In this document: in pieces, positions 59,882 to 64,000 of the stretch
How the letters are laid out: every line of letters begins with the position of its first letter
How positions within the stretch are numbered: the first letter of the stretch is position 1
Assembly: GCF_002929225.1 (NCBI RefSeq)
Contig: NZ_PISM01000014.1
Coordinates: 620,001 to 684,000 of the forward strand
DNA: 64,000 nt
Source: Stutzerimonas kunmingensis
GTDB lineage: Bacteria; Pseudomonadota; Gammaproteobacteria; Pseudomonadales; Pseudomonadaceae
Direction: 5' to 3'
Program-made: the position numbers and the translations under genes
Notes under the pieces: generated by a model
What the model was told of the DNA's origin: nothing
Databases searched by the model: none
What the model saw: the letters and a program-made list of their open reading frames with translations, nothing else

Positions 59882-61876
59882 GTGACTACTGAGAACAACG
59901 ACATTTTGTTTGGCAACGGGGACGAGTTGCCCAGTAACCACTCGACGAACCCACACATTCAGGATGTGATCTCTGCTGGCCGTCGAAAGGTAGTGGTTGG
60001 CGGCGCAGCCCTGGGAGCCATGGCCTTTCTAGGTGCGGCTATTCCCGGACTTGCGCAAGCGGCTGAACCATCCGCGCAAGGACTCAAGGACCTCCCCTTC
60101 CGACGCCGTACCCGTCTGCCGTTTTCGCCAGTGGCGGTAACGCGGGCCGATGCTATTACCGTTCCTGCTGGCTATTCCGCGACCACTTTCATTCCATGGG
60201 GCACCCCGATTACCGGTAGCTATCCGACCTGGATGGAAGACGCGAGCAATAGCGCCGAAGACCAGGCTCAACAAGTCGGCATGCATCACGACGGAATGCA
60301 TTTCTTCCCGATGAACGCAAAACTCGGCGGGCGCCAGAGCGATCACGGCTTGCTGGTGCTAAATCACGAATACATTCAAGCGCCTCTGCTCCACCCCAAC
60401 GGCCCGACGGTGGTCGATGGTAAGCGTGTCGATGTCGACGAGGTCCGCAAGGAAATCAACGCCCACGGCGTTTCGGTAGTAGAAATCCGCCGGGGCCCGC
60501 GTGGCGATTGGTCGGTCTTGCCGACAGCCCGTAACCGCCGCATTACGGGTGCCACGCCGATGCGCTTTGAAGGCCCCGCGCGCGGCCATGCGCTGATGCG
60601 CACCCGCTACAGCCCGAGCGGCACCTCAACCCGCGGAACCCTTAACAACTGCGCCAACGGGCATACGCCTTGGGGTACCTACCTCACCTGTGAGGAAAAC
60701 TGGGCAGGTTACTTCGCCACCGCCGACAGCGACCTACCTCGTGAACTTAGCCGCTATGGTGTGCGCGGTAGCGGTCGTTATGGCTGGGAGACAGTTGCCG
60801 GCGATGAGTTCGAGCGCTTCAACGCCTCGCGCATCGCGACCGATCCACAAGCGGATTATCGTAACGAGCCCAACACCTTTGGCTGGATCGTCGAGATAGA
60901 TCCGTTCGATCCGAACTCAACACCAGTCAAGCACACGGCCCTCGGCCGTTTCGCCCACGAAGGACTGGTGTTTGCCCCCGTCAGGCCGGGCCGCCCCGTT
61001 GTCTGTTATTCCGGCGACGATTCACAGAACGAATATATCTACAAGTACGTCAGCCGCGACCGCTATCGGCCGCAGCGAAGCGATGGGCGGCTGCTGGACG
61101 AGGGGACTCTCTATGTCGCGCGTTTCAACACCGACGGCAGTGGTGACTGGCTCGCTCTCGATCATGCCGATCCGGCCTTCCAGCGGGCCTGCGAGACCGC
61201 CGGCGTTCAATTTGCAGATCAAGGTGAAGTCCTGATCAACACCCGTCTGGCCGCCGACATCGTCGGAGCCACCAAGATGGACCGCCCAGAATGGGGGGCG
61301 GTTAACCCAGATAGCGGTGAGGTCTACTTCACCCTCACCAACAACAGCGGGCGCACGGAAACCGACGCCTCCAATCCGCGAGCACCAAACGCATTTGGTC
61401 ACATCATTCGCTGGCGTGAAGCGAGCCGCGACTTTGCAGGCACGCGATTCAACTGGGATATCTATTTGCTTGCCGGGCCACAGGACAACAGCCGAGGGCC
61501 GAAGGGTCGAGCGCTGGATGAAAGCAACATCATGGCCAGCCCGGATGGGTTGTGGTTCGACGACGAGGGTCGACTGTGGATTCAGACTGACATGAGCGGT
61601 AGCCAACTGCGCAGCGGGCCGTTTGGTAACAATCAGATGTTGGTTTCCGATCCCAGAACCGGTGAGACCAAACGGTTTCTCGTCGGGCCTCAGGGCGCTG
61701 AGGTAACCGGAATCACAGCTACACCGGACTTCCGGACCCTGTTCGTCAACATCCAGCACCCTGGCGAAGACTCGACCGCGACGAACTACACGAGCACGTG
61801 GCCGGACGGGCCGGGTCGCAGACCCCGCTCAGCAACCGTCATCGTCACGCGGGACGACGGAAAGCGCCTGATGTAA
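59882..61876 (+). CDS. PhoX-type alkaline phosphatase (Tat-exported)
   Basis: Periplasmic phosphatase family protein of 664 residues. The N-terminus carries a Tat signal with twin arginines (GRRKVVVGGAALGAMAFLG, about 33-51; predicted cleavage after AQAAEP region). The PhoX core follows, with conserved segments VLNHEY, TPWGTYLTCEENW, YGWETV, FAHEGLVF, YSGDDSQNEYIYKY and MASPDGLWFDDEGRLWIQTD. PhoX enzymes use calcium and iron and are usually induced by phosphate starvation. The start is GTG 59882 with GGAG about ten bases before it. Confidence 0.9.
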   Translation: MTTENNDILFGNGDELPSNHSTNPHIQDVISAGRRKVVVGGAALGAMAFLGAAIPGLAQAAEPSAQGLKDLPFRRRTRLPFSPVAVTRADAITVPAGYSATTFIPWGTPITGSYPTWMEDASNSAEDQAQQVGMHHDGMHFFPMNAKLGGRQSDHGLLVLNHEYIQAPLLHPNGPTVVDGKRVDVDEVRKEINAHGVSVVEIRRGPRGDWSVLPTARNRRITGATPMRFEGPARGHALMRTRYSPSGTSTRGTLNNCANGHTPWGTYLTCEENWAGYFATADSDLPRELSRYGVRGSGRYGWETVAGDEFERFNASRIATDPQADYRNEPNTFGWIVEIDPFDPNSTPVKHTALGRFAHEGLVFAPVRPGRPVVCYSGDDSQNEYIYKYVSRDRYRPQRSDGRLLDEGTLYVARFNTDGSGDWLALDHADPAFQRACETAGVQFADQGEVLINTRLAADIVGATKMDRPEWGAVNPDSGEVYFTLTNNSGRTETDASNPRAPNAFGHIIRWREASRDFAGTRFNWDIYLLAGPQDNSRGPKGRALDESNIMASPDGLWFDDEGRLWIQTDMSGSQLRSGPFGNNQMLVSDPRTGETKRFLVGPQGAEVTGITATPDFRTLFVNIQHPGEDSTATNYTSTWPDGPGRRPRSATVIVTRDDGKRLM

Positions 61877-61883
61877 CTGCGGA

Positions 61884-61908
61884 GGGGCCAAGCCGCAAGG
61901 CTGGCCCC
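61884..61908 (+). terminator. Hairpin after the PhoX-like gene
   Basis: GGGGCC(A)AGCC / GGCTGGCCCC (61884-61894, 61899-61908) with loop GCAA and a bulged A. No T run on the plus strand. Confidence 0.5.
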
Positions 61909-61929
61909 CCATCAATCCACTGACCACAC

Positions 61930-62979
61930 TCAAGGCTCATCTGGTGAGGTGAAAAGGCCCCAGGTCGATATGAATAGCGCCGCGACCAGCGGGCCGATCA
62001 CGAAACCATTCAGTCCGAACAATGCCAGCCCCCCCAGCGTCGAGATAAGCACGACGTAGTCCGGCATCTTTGTATCCTTTCCAACCAGAATTGGTCTGAG
62101 GATGTTATCCACCAGGCCGATTACCAACACACCATAAAGCGTGAGTATCACGCCCTGCCAGATCGCGCCGGTCATCAGGAAATAGATGGCTACCGGCGTC
62201 CATATCAGGCCCGCCCCGACAGCGGGCAACAATGACAGGAATGCCATCAGCACGCCCCACAGCAGCGCCCCGGAGATCCCGAGCACGGCGAAGATGATTC
62301 CGCCGAGCGCTCCTTGGGTAACGGCGACGACAATGTTTCCTTTTACCGTCGCGCGTACGACTCGCGTGAACTTGCTGAACAGGCGCCGCTTCTGAGCATC
62401 GCTGAGCGGAATGGCCTTCCGGATACGCGCCACCAGATCACGCCCGTCGCGAATCAAGAAGAACAGCAGGTACAGCATGACAAAGAAGCTGACCAGAAAC
62501 TGGAACGTCCCCTGGCCAAAACTGAACGCTTTTGTCGCGAGGAATTGACTTCCCTCGAGCGCCCCAGAGGCCAGCCGTTCACGCATGGAATCGAGGTCAC
62601 CGAAACCGAAGCGCTGAAGCTGCAGCTGGATCGATTGAGGCAGGAGCTCGCGGAAGTTGACGACCCAGCTGCCGATGTCCAGCTCGCCACTTTCGATCTG
62701 CTTGTAGAGGATCGCACCCTCTTGAACCAGCATCCCGGCGATCAGAATCACCGGCAGTACGGCGACCAGCAACGAAACTAGCAAGGTGATCAGAGCTGTC
62801 AGGTTGCGTCGCTGGCTAAACCGTCTGTAAAGATAGCGCTGCAAGGGGGCGAAGATGATCGCCAGTATCACCGCCCAGAAGACTGCCCCATAGAACGGCA
62901 GCAGGATCCAGCCAAAAGCCAGAGACACCACCACCAGCAGCGCAAGAAAGACCTTCTGCTCGAGCCTCGAATTGTCCAT
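61930..62979 (-). CDS. AI-2E-family (PerM/YdiK-type) membrane protein
   Basis: Inner-membrane protein of 349 residues with about eight spans. Matches the AI-2E transporter superfamily: an N-terminal hairpin of spans (12-45, 60-85), a hydrophilic region (about 85-150), and C-terminal spans with PAVGAGLIWTPVAIYFL and DNILRPILVGKDTKMPDYVVLISTLGGL. Members do AI-2 export, Na+/H+ exchange or unknown jobs, so the substrate is undecided. Start ATG 62979. Confidence 0.88.
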   Translation of the reverse strand: MDNSRLEQKVFLALLVVVSLAFGWILLPFYGAVFWAVILAIIFAPLQRYLYRRFSQRRNLTALITLLVSLLVAVLPVILIAGMLVQEGAILYKQIESGELDIGSWVVNFRELLPQSIQLQLQRFGFGDLDSMRERLASGALEGSQFLATKAFSFGQGTFQFLVSFFVMLYLLFFLIRDGRDLVARIRKAIPLSDAQKRRLFSKFTRVVRATVKGNIVVAVTQGALGGIIFAVLGISGALLWGVLMAFLSLLPAVGAGLIWTPVAIYFLMTGAIWQGVILTLYGVLVIGLVDNILRPILVGKDTKMPDYVVLISTLGGLALFGLNGFVIGPLVAALFISTWGLFTSPDEP

Positions 62980-63101
62980 TGTTGACCCTGTCGCTGCGTT
63001 TGGTTCTGTTTAGTCAACGAGCGACGGTACGAGTGCGGGTCTGGCAGATGATTCAGTGTCAGGCCGGGGTTAGGCGTACAGCTGACACTGAATTTGATGC
63101 G

Positions 63102-64000
63102 TTACAGCGTCATTGCCGCCAACCAACCAAATGCCAGAAGTGGCAGGTTGTAATGTAGAAACGTCGGCACGACAGTATCCCAGATATGATTGTGCTGGCC
63201 GTCCGCATTCAACCCGGCGGTCGGACCGAGAGTGGAGTCCGATGCGGGAGAACCGCCATCGCCCAGAGCACCGGCAGTCCCGACCAGACTGACGATCGCC
63301 AACGGACTGAAGCCAAGCTCGACACCTAGGGGAACAAAAATCGCGGCAATGATCGGCACTGTGGAAAAAGAAGACCCAATTCCGATGGTTACCAGCAATC
63401 CCACCAGGAGCATCAACAGCGCGCCGACAGCCTTGCTGTCGCCGATCCATTGAGTCGAAGCGTCTACCAGCAACTTGACCTCGCCCGTTTCACGCATCAC
63501 CTCGGCAAAACCAGCGGCCGCGATCATGATGAAGCCAATCATGGCCATCATCTTCATCCCGTCGGTGAACAGGTCATCCGCTTCGCGCCAGCGCACCACG
63601 CCGGAAACGGAAAAGATCACGAACCCAGCAAGCGCGCCAAGTATCATCGAGTCCAGCCAAAGCTGAATCACGAAGGCCGCTGCAACTGCGACAGCAGCCA
63701 CCAGCAGCGTGAGGGGACTGTAGGTCACTGTAGTTTTTTCAAGCTGCTCGACACGCACGAGGTCGTATTCGCGGGGCTTTCGATAGCTATAAAAAGCAAT
63801 CAGCAATCCCGCGAGCATCCCGATTGCGGGGATCAGCATTGCCTGCGTGACTTTGATTCCAGTTACATCCACGCCACTTTTAGCAACGTTTGCCAGCAAG
63901 ATCTCGTTCAAGAAAATATTGCCGAACCCGACCGGGAGAAACATATACGGGGTAATCAGACCGAACGCGAGCACACATGCAATCAAACGCCTATCAATCT
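63102..64000 (-). CDS. Na+/H+ antiporter family protein (YuiF/NhaC-like), N-terminus outside window
   Basis: C-terminal about 299 residues of a polytopic ion-coupled transporter; the frame is open to the right edge, so the start is outside. About eight spans are visible, and the conserved [19 protein letters not shown] stretch ([14 protein letters not shown]) and [17 protein letters not shown] match the Na+/H+ antiporter family of YuiF/COG2056 type. The cargo is inferred from the family. No neighbouring gene of related function is visible. Confidence 0.82.
   Translation of the reverse strand, partial: IDRRLIACVLAFGLITPYMFLPVGFGNIFLNEILLANVAKSGVDVTGIKVTQAMLIPAIGMLAGLLIAFYSYRKPREYDLVRVEQLEKTTVTYSPLTLLVAAVAVAAAFVIQLWLDSMILGALAGFVIFSVSGVVRWREADDLFTDGMKMMAMIGFIMIAAAGFAEVMRETGEVKLLVDASTQWIGDSKAVGALLMLLVGLLVTIGIGSSFSTVPIIAAIFVPLGVELGFSPLAIVSLVGTAGALGDGGSPASDSTLGPTAGLNADGQHNHIWDTVVPTFLHYNLPLLAFGWLAAMTL

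Overview
The window reads as chromosome from a Pseudomonas-type gammaproteobacterium, most like the Pseudomonas stutzeri (Stutzerimonas) group. The DNA is GC-rich, and the protein families and gene order match the P. aeruginosa core: cysG-serS-crcB-rarA-lolA-ftsK-trxB-aat-bpt-infA-clpA-clpS-cspD-icd/idh-nudJ-mnmA-hflD-purB-roxA-aceA. No rRNA, tRNA, CRISPR array, IS element or phage was seen.

Region 1 (1-4.3 kb) is the end of a yejBEF-type peptide/microcin C ABC importer followed by fabI. A dehydrogenase (SDR) and an AraC regulator lie divergently beside it (4.3-6.2 kb).

Region 2 (6.2-32.8 kb) is a PQQ-dependent alcohol oxidation island of the ped/exa type. It encodes two quinoprotein alcohol dehydrogenases. 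One (6287-8062) has Asp323 and Asp325, the lanthanide-type signature of PedH. The other (13074-14945) has Asp350 and Ser352, the calcium-type signature of ExaA/PedE. With them are cytochrome c-550 (PedF), a MoxJ-like binding protein, a SoxYZ-like carrier and a zinc metallohydrolase. There are also a pentapeptide protein, a BdlA-like sensor, a TonB-dependent receptor, a cupredoxin-like protein with a two-component system and a frameshifted chemoreceptor. A five-gene operon follows (substrate-binding protein, Sel1 protein, beta-propeller, ATPase, permease), related to the PedA1A2BC transporter linked to rare-earth-dependent growth in P. putida. A rhodanese-like CX3CW protein and an AgmR/ErbR-type regulator close the island. 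The PQQ biosynthesis genes and aldehyde dehydrogenase are not in the window.

Two short DNA motifs tie the island together. TACCNNGGTA-like sites lie in intergenic DNA ahead of at least six units (pedH, pedF/exaA, cupredoxin-kinase-regulator, the chemoreceptor, the ABC operon and the CX3CW gene). A different palindrome, GGGAANNNTTCCC, lies only ahead of pedH, exaA and, in two copies 22 bp apart, the TonB receptor. I infer one regulon for the alcohol-oxidation machinery and a second signal that joins the lanthanide-type and calcium-type enzymes to an outer-membrane receptor.

Region 3 (32.8-57.6 kb) is conserved housekeeping DNA: siroheme and Ser-tRNA synthesis, replication and cell division, lipoprotein sorting, thioredoxin reduction, the N-degron pathway (Aat, Bpt, ClpA, ClpS), two unrelated isocitrate dehydrogenases, tRNA thiolation, purine synthesis and ribosomal hydroxylation. 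Region 4 (57.6-64 kb) has aceA with a long leader and a candidate operator, a Tat-exported PhoX-type phosphatase, an AI-2E-family membrane protein and a Na+/H+ antiporter cut by the window edge.
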